Assembly: GCA_002395805.1 (NCBI GenBank)
Contig: DGVB01000018.1
Coordinates: 28,492 to 92,491 of the forward strand
Direction: 5' to 3'
Length of the DNA stretch: 64,000 nt
DNA from: Bacteroidales bacterium UBA4295
Lineage (GTDB): Bacteria > Bacteroidota > Bacteroidia > Bacteroidales > Paludibacteraceae
Shown here: one piece after another, positions 49,085 through 57,236 of the stretch
Layout of the letters: each line of letters begins with the position of its first letter
Numbering within the stretch: the first letter of the stretch is position 1
Position numbers and translations under genes: made by a program
Notes under the pieces: model-generated
The model's database searches: none
What the model saw: only the letters and a program-made list of their open reading frames with translations
Told to the model about the DNA's origin: nothing

Positions 49085-51028
49085 GCGGCGGAGAATGGGG
49101 TCTATGGACGGCGCTTCGCCTACCGCCTCAATCATCCATTGTTTCGGCGTCAGCCGCCCCAAACGATAGATTCGCATATACTCCTGTGCAAACTCCTGCT
49201 GCGTCTTGCATTTCGCCAGATGTTCCTCCAACTGGTACTGAACAATATGTCCCAACGGATAATTAGGCAGATACATCGGCGCATTCACCATATGGCTGTA
49301 CACGGCCAAAAGGATGCAGTCATGCTCTCCCAATATCGGTTCGTAATAAGCATTCCAGATTTCTTTCGCGATTTGCTGAGTCGCCTCGCACAACTCCTTG
49401 GCGGTAGTTTTCGGGTGCGCGTAGATCCACCGCCACATTGCCATATCCACCAGACTTACTCCCATAATCTCGTACATGGACCAAAATTGGTCCAGTACCT
49501 CGTCCGGGTTGTTGATGCCATTCCCCATCTTACCATCCGGCAGGAGTTGGAGATCGCGATGTTGCCAGAGGAATGCAGAAGCCTCCGTATAGGCGGTATT
49601 CGGCACGCCGGAGAGCATGTAATGATCAATAAAATACATATCAAGCACCTGCTCCACACAATGGCCAAACTCATGCACGGCGATGTTATACCCCTTATAA
49701 TCCATGCCGTTATCCGATATCCTGGTGCGCAAGCGAGAATCTTCTTTACGTCCAAGAGTAGGCCATGCGTGTCCGGAGCCGCGGGCAGGCTCTACTACGA
49801 TATGATGCGCTATACGGCGGGCGTCTTCGGAATAAAATCCCATCTTTGCCAACAGCCGCTCCATGTCTGCTGCAAAAGCAATGGCATCGGGATACAATTT
49901 GCGTGTCTGCGCACTCAGGTCGTCCTCATTCAGGCTCGCACGGGCTTTGAAACCATCGTACCAGATATCATACGGGCGAAGATCACGTTTCAGACGCTCT
50001 TTGATGATGGCGGCTACTTGCGCTACTTGCTTCGATCCCACCAACGCACGGAAGAGACTGTCTAATTCCTCTGCCGGAATCTCCACTCCTTCTTCAAAAT
50101 TACGCTGAATACCGGTCGGTGCAGAAGGGCAATAGGCATCTTCCGCGAAATAGGCACGCGCGATTTCCAGTATCTTTTCGTACCGTGTATAAGGCTCATT
50201 TTCTTCGATTTCATCGGCATAAGGCTGCCAAATAAAATCCGGATTATTGATAGCGTTTGCAGGAATAGTCTGGCTCACAATACGCTGCATCACCTGATAA
50301 ATCATCTCTTGTTTCTCGCGGTTCGCACCCCTCGACTCCAAGTTATCGGACTGATAGAGGGCCTTCAGTTCATCGCGCAAATTCCAGTGGCTCAGCAGGA
50401 TCTTGTCGCTATCCCATAACTGGCGTCCGTCCTCCGTACGCAGATTACCCATATAAATATTATAGTCCGCAATGTAGTTCTCAGCATCAGCAAGTGCCTG
50501 CGCCATGCGGGCCTTTACCTCTGCCGGCACACGGGTGGTGAACACATCTCCCATCCGCACGAAAGCCCACTCCTGACGCGTCCACTCCTTGCCTAAGCGG
50601 TTCTTTTCCTCCAAACTATAGTGCGGAAAATTGATGATGGTGATAAAGGCCAGTTTATTGGCGAACATATCATCCGAGAAATGTGCCAGAGGGCTATAAC
50701 CGGACATAATCAAGTCGGGCTCCTCGGGAGAAGCGGCATTGGTAAGTTGGGTAGGCCGCAGCAGCTCTACCGTCAGCATGTCAGCTGACTGATAGACTTG
50801 CTCAAAAATACGGCTGAGAGACTCGAAAAGCGCCAGACGGGCACTGTCTGTCGTGCAGTAATGAGCCGCTACAAAGCGGTCAAAATCCTCTTGAGTTCCG
50901 TCTTCGGCGGTCCACAAAGCAGCCGCTTGCTGCACACCGAGAGGTGCAGATTCACTCGTTTTAATCGGACTTTTTGTCGTACAGGAGGCCACCATAACAA
51001 AGCCTAAAAGAAGGTGTTTGATTTTCAT
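49067..51028 (-). CDS. Zinc metallopeptidase lipoprotein of unclear family
   Basis: A 653-residue lipoprotein (signal [12 protein letters not shown]). The active site reads [12 protein letters not shown] (His452, Glu453, His456) with a candidate third ligand Glu482 in [13 protein letters not shown], the spacing of gluzincins. Other regions are mostly helical ([36 protein letters not shown]), as in M2/M3/M32-type peptidases, but I cannot assign the family. It likely sits in the periplasm or on the outer membrane. It is followed by trmB with a 4-nt overlap of start and stop... the trmB stop overlaps this gene's start, so this gene is downstream of trmB. Confidence 0.7.
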   Translation of the reverse strand: MKIKHLLLGFVMVASCTTKSPIKTSESAPLGVQQAAALWTAEDGTQEDFDRFVAAHYCTTDSARLALFESLSRIFEQVYQSADMLTVELLRPTQLTNAASPEEPDLIMSGYSPLAHFSDDMFANKLAFITIINFPHYSLEEKNRLGKEWTRQEWAFVRMGDVFTTRVPAEVKARMAQALADAENYIADYNIYMGNLRTEDGRQLWDSDKILLSHWNLRDELKALYQSDNLESRGANREKQEMIYQVMQRIVSQTIPANAINNPDFIWQPYADEIEENEPYTRYEKILEIARAYFAEDAYCPSAPTGIQRNFEEGVEIPAEELDSLFRALVGSKQVAQVAAIIKERLKRDLRPYDIWYDGFKARASLNEDDLSAQTRKLYPDAIAFAADMERLLAKMGFYSEDARRIAHHIVVEPARGSGHAWPTLGRKEDSRLRTRISDNGMDYKGYNIAVHEFGHCVEQVLDMYFIDHYMLSGVPNTAYTEASAFLWQHRDLQLLPDGKMGNGINNPDEVLDQFWSMYEIMGVSLVDMAMWRWIYAHPKTTAKELCEATQQIAKEIWNAYYEPILGEHDCILLAVYSHMVNAPMYLPNYPLGHIVQYQLEEHLAKCKTQQEFAQEYMRIYRLGRLTPKQWMIEAVGEAPSIDPILRRLRSVD

Positions 51029-51798
51029 ATGTCAGAAGATGTCTGATAGTTTCTTCCGTAGGAGCGGTAGGTGTCTTTCTCGATCTCTATGGTAGGTTCT
51101 TCCCACGCGGTAAGAGGCGAGAGCTGCCACTCAATATATTTGATGCTCATACCTCTGTCCAGCCATTGCTTCTCATAATGGGTCTGCAAAGCTCTGGCAT
51201 CCGCATAAAGCGCGATTTCTTTGCCTTGAACAGGCACGGTAGCTTCATCGGATTTTTCTCCGTATAAATCGTCCGTAGTACAGAGTACAGGATACGGATT
51301 AAGCCGCAGCATCTCGGTGGTGTAGGTATAGAGGAAAGGACTGTCGGTTTTAAGATGAATCAAACCGTTCGGTTTTACGATTCGTTGATAACGCTGCATG
51401 AAATAGGTGGAAGTAAGACGTTTCGTCGCTTTTTTCATCTGCGGATCGCAGAATGTGATCCATATCTCATCCACCTCATCGGCAGCAAAAAACTCGGTGA
51501 TAAACTCAATATTGGTGCGCAGGAATGCCACATTTCTCAGTTCCTTCTGCTCTGCTTCTTTGGCTCCCGCCCACATGCGCGCCCCCTTGATATCCACACC
51601 GATAAAATTCTTCTCAGGGTACCGCTCTGCCATTCCTACCGTATATTCCCCCCGGCCGCAACCGAGTTCCAGTATGATGGGATGGTTATTCTGAAAATAG
51701 CGATCGCGCCAATGCCCCGCCATCGGTTCATACGGAGGCTGGAAGACATTATGAAAAGTCTCCATCTCCGCAAATTTCTTCAACTTATTCTTCCCCAT
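51025..51798 (-). CDS. trmB: tRNA (guanine-N7-)-methyltransferase
   Basis: A 257-residue SAM-dependent enzyme that makes m7G46 in tRNA. Seen: [20 protein letters not shown] (SAM site), [48 protein letters not shown] and [17 protein letters not shown]. The ATG at 51798 ([15 protein letters not shown]) is preferred because a longer form would overlap gldH. It lies 7 nt after gldH and overlaps the peptidase start by 4 nt, forming one operon. Confidence 0.92.
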   Translation of the reverse strand: MGKNKLKKFAEMETFHNVFQPPYEPMAGHWRDRYFQNNHPIILELGCGRGEYTVGMAERYPEKNFIGVDIKGARMWAGAKEAEQKELRNVAFLRTNIEFITEFFAADEVDEIWITFCDPQMKKATKRLTSTYFMQRYQRIVKPNGLIHLKTDSPFLYTYTTEMLRLNPYPVLCTTDDLYGEKSDEATVPVQGKEIALYADARALQTHYEKQWLDRGMSIKYIEWQLSPLTAWEEPTIEIEKDTYRSYGRNYQTSSDI

Positions 51799-51805
51799 GG
51801 ATAAT

Positions 51806-52279
51806 TTATTCTTTCCCGTTTCGAATGATTTCCACACCTACATCTGCCACGCCGCGTAACAAGGTGTCGCGCATACCATGCTGAATAGCCATCGAGTAGC
51901 GGCCGGTATCCGGGAAATGATAGTCCGGCTCAAAGAGCACCGGCATTTCGATAAAACCGTGATTCTTGTCTCCGAGCCATCGTCCTCTGTCGTCCGCCAG
52001 ATAGAACTCTATCGTGTCGCGACGGGCTCCGTTGTCAATAAAAAGCCACATGTTCTGATACGGATACCGCTCGGTATGCCGCACATAAACCAGCATCCGA
52101 TATCCGGCAGAAGCATCTGTGATCGTATAGTCAAAATATTGCACCGAGTCAATATGCCATTTCTCCGATTTCATCGGGGAAAAATGGCTATACACGATAT
52201 CACTCCGGCAGGATGAAAGAGCGATGAACGCCATGCATAGAATGAGAGATACGGAACCTCTGATAACTATTCTTCTCAT
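51806..52279 (-). CDS. gldH: Gliding motility lipoprotein GldH
   Basis: A 157-residue lipoprotein (signal [15 protein letters not shown]). GldH-type features are [40 protein letters not shown] and [20 protein letters not shown]. In Flavobacterium it is needed for gliding. In Bacteroidales it is kept in species that do not glide, so its role there is unclear. The start overlaps the RicT-type gene by 4 nt. Confidence 0.85.
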   Translation of the reverse strand: MRRIVIRGSVSLILCMAFIALSSCRSDIVYSHFSPMKSEKWHIDSVQYFDYTITDASAGYRMLVYVRHTERYPYQNMWLFIDNGARRDTIEFYLADDRGRWLGDKNHGFIEMPVLFEPDYHFPDTGRYSMAIQHGMRDTLLRGVADVGVEIIRNGKE

Positions 52280-53358
52280 CTTCTGGGGTGTTTTTTCTTT
52301 TTCTTATCGAAACGTGTTAACTCTCCGTGCCCGGTCTGGTATCCTATCTCCGCATCGGCCACACGGTTGCTTTCCAGCGAGATGGGTTTCTCGCCGCGTT
52401 TGTTCATAGCAATCACCTCATTCGCCCGAGCCGCAGAGAGGGTAACCAGATTCGCCGGTACATGCTCGTCAGTCGAATAGGTCACAGTGCCGGCGAGCGG
52501 ATCGGTAGAGAAGACATAATAGGTGGCATCCTTCGTTTCCAAAGGCAGGTTGCGTGGAGGTAAGGCTTTGGCAGCATCCTCATACACCGGCATCTCATAG
52601 TTGAGACAGCATTTGAGTTTGGCGCACATACCTGCCAGTTTCTGCGGGTTCGGAGAGATATTCTGCATTCTGGCGGCTCCTGTACCTACGGAAGAGAAAT
52701 TGATCATCCAGGTGGAGCAACATAATTCTCGTCCGCAGGGACCTGTACCGCCGATACGACCGGCCTCTTGACGCGCACCGATCTGCTTCATCTCCACGCG
52801 AATGCGGAAAGTCTCCGCATATACCTTGATCAACTGACGGAAATCGACACGTCCGTCGGCGATATAGAAGAAGATCGCTTTCGACCCGTCGCCCTGGTAT
52901 TCCACATCACCTATCTTCATCTCGAGTCCGAGCGATTTGGCTAACTGGCGCGCCTTAATCATCGTCTCTTGCTCACGCGCGTGAGCTTGTTTGGCGCGCT
53001 CCAGGTCGTCGTCCGTGGCAATGCGTATCACCTGACGCACTTCATAGCGGGAAGTGTCTATCTTGTTCTTCTTGATCTGCAATTCCACCAGTTTTCCGGT
53101 CAGCACCACTTCGCCTACATCATAGCCCGGGTTAGCTTCCACTACCACCTTCACACCTTTCTCCAGTGGCAAATGCACGGTGTTATGGAAATATCCTTTG
53201 CGCGTATTTTTGAATTGCACCTCGATAAGGTCCGTGAGTTGCGTGTTCTCCGGCAGGTCTCCAAGCCAGTCGCATACCGGCAGCATGTGCGCCGAATTGC
53301 GTTTGGTGGCGCCCGCGCCTAACTCATGAGGACCGTTTCCTACTGTATATTTTTTCAT
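52276..53358 (-). CDS. PSP1/RicT-domain protein
   Basis: A 360-residue protein. The PSP1 C-terminal domain is clear: VEMKQIGARQEAGRIGGTGP, then CGRELCCSTWM and AGMCAKLKCCLNYEMPVYED with the Cys that in the RicT (YaaT) Y-complex bind Fe-S clusters. In Firmicutes RicT assists RNase Y-dependent mRNA maturation. In Bacteroidota the gene is next to holB and gldH, as here. The ATG at 53358 (MKKYTVGNG) avoids an overlap with holB. Confidence 0.88.
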   Translation of the reverse strand: MKKYTVGNGPHELGAGATKRNSAHMLPVCDWLGDLPENTQLTDLIEVQFKNTRKGYFHNTVHLPLEKGVKVVVEANPGYDVGEVVLTGKLVELQIKKNKIDTSRYEVRQVIRIATDDDLERAKQAHAREQETMIKARQLAKSLGLEMKIGDVEYQGDGSKAIFFYIADGRVDFRQLIKVYAETFRIRVEMKQIGARQEAGRIGGTGPCGRELCCSTWMINFSSVGTGAARMQNISPNPQKLAGMCAKLKCCLNYEMPVYEDAAKALPPRNLPLETKDATYYVFSTDPLAGTVTYSTDEHVPANLVTLSAARANEVIAMNKRGEKPISLESNRVADAEIGYQTGHGELTRFDKKKKKHPRR

Positions 53359-53369
53359 ATTTTTATTAT

Positions 53370-54530
53370 TTAACTGATTCTTGGCTTTTTGATCAATACG
53401 ATCATCTGAAGACAAAGGTCAAAGAATATCATCTTCGCGTTTCCGTTCTGCTCTATCTGCCGCTCGGCGAGATCCAGTTGATTCATGATCGCTTCTACAT
53501 TGCCGGAATGAATAAACGGCGCGAATCTATCGGAGAAAATCCGCTCGTCTTCCATCTGGTAATTGAGTTCCGGCCGCCCTACATTACGGATAAAATTTTC
53601 CCGCACTTGGGTCTGTGCGTATTGCAAAAAATGTTTCTGTCGCTCTCTACCTACTTTACTATCCGCCATTTCGAGCGCCCACCGCCGAAGCCGGGTAAGA
53701 GACTCGAATTTCTTCTGCGGATCCTTCAGAACTCCTACCGTATAGGCATCTCGGAAAAGAGCGATGAAATCGCGCAGTTCTTGCTTATTTTCTTCGGTTT
53801 CATCGGCTTTTTTGAGTGCAGAGAGATAACTGCCGTTCGCTATGCGGGCAATATCAGCGGCTTTAGCGGCATCGATTCCTCTTTGCTGCAGGGCCGCGGC
53901 TATTGTCTCCGTCTCCAAACGTGGTATTTGTACGGTCTGCACGCGCGAACGGATGGTAGAGAGTAACTGCTCCGGATGCTCGGATACCAATAGAAAGACG
54001 GTCTTCTCCGCCGGTTCCTCCAGTATCTTCAGCAATTTGTTCGCAGTAGTAGCATTCATCTTCTCCGGCTGCCAGATAATCATCACTTTGTAGCCGTCTC
54101 CATAGGCTTTGAGACTCAGTTTGCGCAGGATCTCACCACTCTCTTTCTCATAGATCATGCTCTGTTTGGTCTCCACGCCCAGGGCCTCATGCCATTCGTT
54201 GAGATCAAAATAATGCTTTGTGAGAAGAATCTGCCGCCAGGGCTCGAGAAAAGAATTGCACACCTCGTCCGAACCTACTATCGGGAAAACAAAATGCAGG
54301 TCGGGATGCTGTAGATGCTGAAACTGGAGACATGTAGGACAGGTGCCGCAGCTATCCTCCTCCGTCCTATGGGGGCAGTTGAGATACTGGGCATAGGCGA
54401 GCGCCAGCTGCAGTTTGCCGATACCGGCGATGCCGGCAAACAACTGTGCGTGCGGGATCCGTCCCTCACGCACCGCCTGACGCAATTGTTGTTTCGTCGA
54501 CTCTTGTCCTATGATGTCCTTGAAAAGCAT
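53370..54530 (-). CDS. holB: DNA polymerase III delta' subunit
   Basis: A 386-residue clamp-loader subunit. Seen: FKDIIGQESTKQQLRQAVRE, the P-loop-like AGIAGIGKLQLALAYAQYL (the usual Ser/Thr after GK is Leu, in line with a delta' that does not hydrolyse ATP), zinc Cys in SCGTCPTCLQF, IIWQPEKMNATTANKLLKIL and LVSEHPEQLLSTIRSRVQ. It is 11 nt upstream of the RicT-type gene in the same operon. Confidence 0.9.
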   Translation of the reverse strand: MLFKDIIGQESTKQQLRQAVREGRIPHAQLFAGIAGIGKLQLALAYAQYLNCPHRTEEDSCGTCPTCLQFQHLQHPDLHFVFPIVGSDEVCNSFLEPWRQILLTKHYFDLNEWHEALGVETKQSMIYEKESGEILRKLSLKAYGDGYKVMIIWQPEKMNATTANKLLKILEEPAEKTVFLLVSEHPEQLLSTIRSRVQTVQIPRLETETIAAALQQRGIDAAKAADIARIANGSYLSALKKADETEENKQELRDFIALFRDAYTVGVLKDPQKKFESLTRLRRWALEMADSKVGRERQKHFLQYAQTQVRENFIRNVGRPELNYQMEDERIFSDRFAPFIHSGNVEAIMNQLDLAERQIEQNGNAKMIFFDLCLQMIVLIKKPRIS

Positions 54531-54535
54531 AAAAG

Positions 54536-54567
54536 CCTAACCCCACCCTTCCCTGAAAGGAAGGGAG
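54536..54567. repeat. GC-rich palindromic element between holB and the HIT gene
   Basis: CCTAACCCCA, then CCCTTCCC TGAAA GGAAGGGAG hairpin. Its flank and core closely match the copy inside the gene at 63145. Confidence 0.7.
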
Positions 54568-54568
54568 A

Positions 54569-55000
54569 TTATTTTCCTAATTCGTTTTTGAGCGCAGCTA
54601 CCATCTCGGCGTACTCGGCGTCGGAGAGATAGACCTCACCGGGGTTCATCCGGAAGGTGCCGCCGTAGTCGGGTCCGTCCACATATTTGGGAGCGAGGTG
54701 GAAATGAAGATGGCTCAGTTTATCGGAGAATGCGCCGTAGTTGATTTTCTCCGGGTGGAATAGTTTCTGCATAGCGCGAGTTACATCCGCCACGTCCGCC
54801 ATGAAGAGGTTCCGCTGCTCGTCGGACAATTCATTGAGGTCATTGACATGCCCGTCGTATGCTACGAGGCAGCGTCCGCGGTAGGTTTGCTCCTTGAATA
54901 AGAACGCGCGCGACACGCGCAGGTGCGCGATCTCTATCATTAAATTGTGCAAGGTCTCATTGTTCTGGCAATAGAGACAGTCTTTCGGATCGGAATACAT
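54569..55000 (-). CDS. HIT-family nucleotide-binding protein
   Basis: A 143-residue protein with the histidine triad SHLHFHLAPK (His97, 99, 101), an N-terminal zinc-type CLYCQNN, and INYGAFSDKLSH before the triad. HIT proteins hydrolyse or transfer from nucleotide phosphoramidates and dinucleoside polyphosphates. The natural substrate is unknown. Upstream, a seven-unit 7-nt array lies between it and plsC. Confidence 0.88.
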   Translation of the reverse strand: MYSDPKDCLYCQNNETLHNLMIEIAHLRVSRAFLFKEQTYRGRCLVAYDGHVNDLNELSDEQRNLFMADVADVTRAMQKLFHPEKINYGAFSDKLSHLHFHLAPKYVDGPDYGGTFRMNPGEVYLSDAEYAEMVAALKNELGK

Positions 55001-55007
55001 GATATTA

Positions 55008-55056
55008 ATTTGTGATTTGTGATTTGTGATTTGTAATTTGTAGTTTGTGATTTATG
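55008..55056 (-). repeat. Seven-unit heptanucleotide array between plsC and the HIT gene
   Basis: ATTTGTG three times, ATTTGTA twice, GTTTGTG and ATTTATG (plus-strand sense). The plsC stop codon lies in the last unit and the array ends seven nt before the HIT ATG. Confidence 0.9.
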
Positions 55057-55798
55057 ATGGATGATTCATTCCTTCTATAACGGCATTTCGTACTGCCTCG
55101 ATGGCGGCATTGGCATCGGGGTTTCCGTCTGCATCCCGGAATTGTTTCAGGTCTATCGGTTCGCCGATATACATACTGGTCGGCACGCGATGAACAAAGG
55201 GTTTGCCTTTGGGCAGCACGTCGAAACAACCGGTGAGCGAGAGGGGGATAACCGGCAGGCCAAGGTCCAGCGCAATCTGGAATGCTCCCCTTTTGAATCG
55301 TCCCACTTCGCCGTTAAGGGTACGTGTTCCCTCCGGGAAGATGACGGTGCAGACGCCACCTACGAGTTGTTTCTCCACCTCCTTGAGGCTCTCCAGCGCC
55401 GCTTTGGCGTTGCGGCGGTCGATGAAGATATGTCCGGCGGCCTTGCACCCCGTGCCGACGAAGGGCACCTTGCGGAGCTCCGCTTTCATCAGCCATTTGA
55501 AGATCACCGGCAGCCATCCGTAGATGAGCCATACGTCGAACATCGACTGATGGTTGGAGACGAAGACATAACTCTGACCGGGTTGTATATGCTCTTGCCC
55601 CTTAACGCTCACAGGCAGAAACATCAGCCAGAAGAACGAGCGGGACCAGAACTGCTGCACTTTGTGCACAAACTCCGCATTGCGCCAGTGGACGGTGCAG
55701 ACAGTGAAGACAGCGGTAAAAACAGTAAGACCGCATAGTATCGGCCATGCGATCAGATACTGGTACAGAATGTAGAACGGTGTTATAATATATTTCAT
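55052..55798 (-). CDS. plsC: 1-acyl-glycerol-3-phosphate acyltransferase
   Basis: A 248-residue membrane enzyme. N-terminal helices (LIAWPILCGLTVFTAVF), block I SNHQSMFDVW (His83 and Asp88 of HX4D), GHIFIDRRNAKAALESL, block III FPEGTRTLNGEVGRFKRGAF and GLPVIPLSLTG. It acylates lysophosphatidic acid in phospholipid synthesis. Its stop codon is part of a 7-nt array. Confidence 0.92.
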   Translation of the reverse strand: MKYIITPFYILYQYLIAWPILCGLTVFTAVFTVCTVHWRNAEFVHKVQQFWSRSFFWLMFLPVSVKGQEHIQPGQSYVFVSNHQSMFDVWLIYGWLPVIFKWLMKAELRKVPFVGTGCKAAGHIFIDRRNAKAALESLKEVEKQLVGGVCTVIFPEGTRTLNGEVGRFKRGAFQIALDLGLPVIPLSLTGCFDVLPKGKPFVHRVPTSMYIGEPIDLKQFRDADGNPDANAAIEAVRNAVIEGMNHPS

Positions 55799-55837
55799 AA
55801 TTTCCTTTTCTTCTTTTGTCTTTGAGCGTAGCGGTCT

Positions 55838-56842
55838 TTAATCTTTATCGTATTTCTGCATAAACCCGCGGTAGAGGGCGCATATACGGCGAATCTCTTC
55901 CCATTGTTCGTCCGGCAACTTGGTACCTACGACCTCGACCACCCGTCCGGCAGCGATAGTACCGATCTCAGCGCACCGGCGTATATCGAAACCGTCCGCC
56001 AGGGCATGGAGAAATCCGCCAGCGAAATAGTCTCCGGCACCGGTAGAGTCAGTACAGGAAGTAGTGATTGCGCCTATATGATGGCGCTTGCTCCCCTGCT
56101 GTATATAGGAGCCGTTCTTGCCGACCTTCACCACCGCGATATCGCATTGCTCCGCAATCATCTGTACCGACTCCTCAGGGTTGAGATGGGTATAGGCGAA
56201 AGACTCGTCTTCGTTGGCAAAAACAATATCGACATACTGTTTTACCAAACCCTTGAGGAAAGCATGGTTTTCGTTGATCACATTATAGGAAGCGAGATCG
56301 AGCGAGACCATGCATCCCGCCTCTTTCGCCAGACGGATGGATTTCTCCAGCAACTCATGGTTCTGCACCAGATATCCCTCGATATGGAAGATATCGAATC
56401 CGTTGAAAGCATCTTTGGAGATATCATCGGCGCATAGTTCGGCCGCAGCGCCCAGATAGGTGGCGAAAGTACGCTCGCCATCCGGAGTGACCAAGACGAT
56501 GGAGAAACCGGACATAGCGTCCTGCGAAAGGAGCAAGATAGGCTTCACGCCGTTCTTCAACATGTCCTCGCGGTAGAAATCACCCACCTCGTCATTACCG
56601 ATTTTGCCGATGAAAGCGGCTTTTCCGCCGAGGGAAGCGATACAGTTGATGGTGTTGGAAGCAGAACCGCCCGCCACCATTCGTTTGCGCACCGAGAGGA
56701 AGCGATACTGGATCTGCTCCGCCTGATCTCGAGAAATAAGGTTCATGCTCCCCTTCGGGAATCCCAGTTCCCGCAAATCATCCTCGCTCACCTGGAGCAG
56801 GATATCCGTCAGGGCATTTCCTAAACCTAAAATCTTTTTCAT
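55838..56842 (-). CDS. PfkB-family sugar/nucleoside kinase
   Basis: A 334-residue ribokinase-like enzyme. Seen: GNALTDILLQVSEDDL, VAGGSASNTINCIASLGGKA, GFSIVLVTPDGERTFATYLG and the ATP/anion-hole motif CTDSTGAGDYFAGGFLHAL with catalytic Asp. It groups by eye with adenosine kinase-like members, but the substrate cannot be set. The ATG at 56842 (MKKILGLGN) is chosen over longer frames that run into the tRNA promoter. Confidence 0.85.
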   Translation of the reverse strand: MKKILGLGNALTDILLQVSEDDLRELGFPKGSMNLISRDQAEQIQYRFLSVRKRMVAGGSASNTINCIASLGGKAAFIGKIGNDEVGDFYREDMLKNGVKPILLLSQDAMSGFSIVLVTPDGERTFATYLGAAAELCADDISKDAFNGFDIFHIEGYLVQNHELLEKSIRLAKEAGCMVSLDLASYNVINENHAFLKGLVKQYVDIVFANEDESFAYTHLNPEESVQMIAEQCDIAVVKVGKNGSYIQQGSKRHHIGAITTSCTDSTGAGDYFAGGFLHALADGFDIRRCAEIGTIAAGRVVEVVGTKLPDEQWEEIRRICALYRGFMQKYDKD

Positions 56843-56920
56843 TTTTATCTCTTTTTTGACCTGTTTTCGGGTTAAATAGTAAAAAAACGGCGTATGGATG
56901 TCATTTTTTTTCAAAAAAAC

Positions 56921-56951
56921 TTGCACATGTAAAAAAAAAGCAGTACTTTTG
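56921..56951 (+). promoter_or_regulatory. Promoter of tRNA-Asn
   Basis: TTGCACATGTAAA (56921) and TACTTTTG (56944-56951), 23 nt apart. It resembles the AraC gene promoter. Confidence 0.75.
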
Positions 56952-56983
56952 CACCCGCTTTCGAAAAACGAGAGCACCAACAC

Positions 56984-57057
56984 GCTTCCTTAGCTCAGTC
57001 GGTTAGAGCATCTGACTGTTAATCAGGGGGTCCTAGGTTCAAGTCCTAGAGGGAGCG
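56984..57057 (+). tRNA. tRNA-Asn (GTT)
   Basis: Acceptor arms GCTTCCT and AGGGAGC pair with one wobble. The D arm is GCTC/GAGC. The anticodon stem TCTGA/TCAGG encloses CTGTTAA with anticodon GTT. The T arm is CTAGG TTCAAGT CCTAG. The discriminator base is G and CCA is not encoded. Confidence 0.97.
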
Positions 57058-57071
57058 CGAAAACAAGAAGG

Positions 57072-57099
57072 CATCTACATTCAGTAGATGCTTTTTTTG
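57072..57099 (+). terminator. Terminator of tRNA-Asn
   Basis: GCATCTAC, loop ATTCA, GTAGATGC, then T7. Confidence 0.9.
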
Positions 57100-57167
57100 T
57101 GCTTTTTCTCAACCGTTCAAATATCGCCAGGGTCATGTTTTTTATACAAAAAAACATAATCCGGCTG

Positions 57168-57198
57168 CAAATTTACTACAAAAAAATGACATATGCAA
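57168..57198 (-). promoter_or_regulatory. Orphan promoter-like element after the LRR gene
   Basis: Minus strand TTGCATATGTCA (from 57198) and TAAATTTG (ending 57168), 23 nt apart. It points toward the tRNA region with no gene on that strand for 300 nt. It overlaps the terminator hairpin at 57180-57207. Confidence 0.45.
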
Positions 57199-57207
57199 GC
57201 ATATGCC
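57180..57207 (-). terminator. Terminator of the two-gene surface protein operon
   Basis: Minus strand GGCATATGC, TT, GCATATGTC and then ATTTTTTT. The right arm doubles as a -33 element, as at 32432. Confidence 0.7.
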
Positions 57208-57236
57208 ATTCTTTTTTATGAAAAATCGTTTTTCTG

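Noticed and set aside
57180-57207. Small regulatory RNA from the orphan minus-strand promoter
   Set aside because: The hairpin is fully explained as the terminator of the upstream operon; the promoter match alone is not enough to call an RNA gene.
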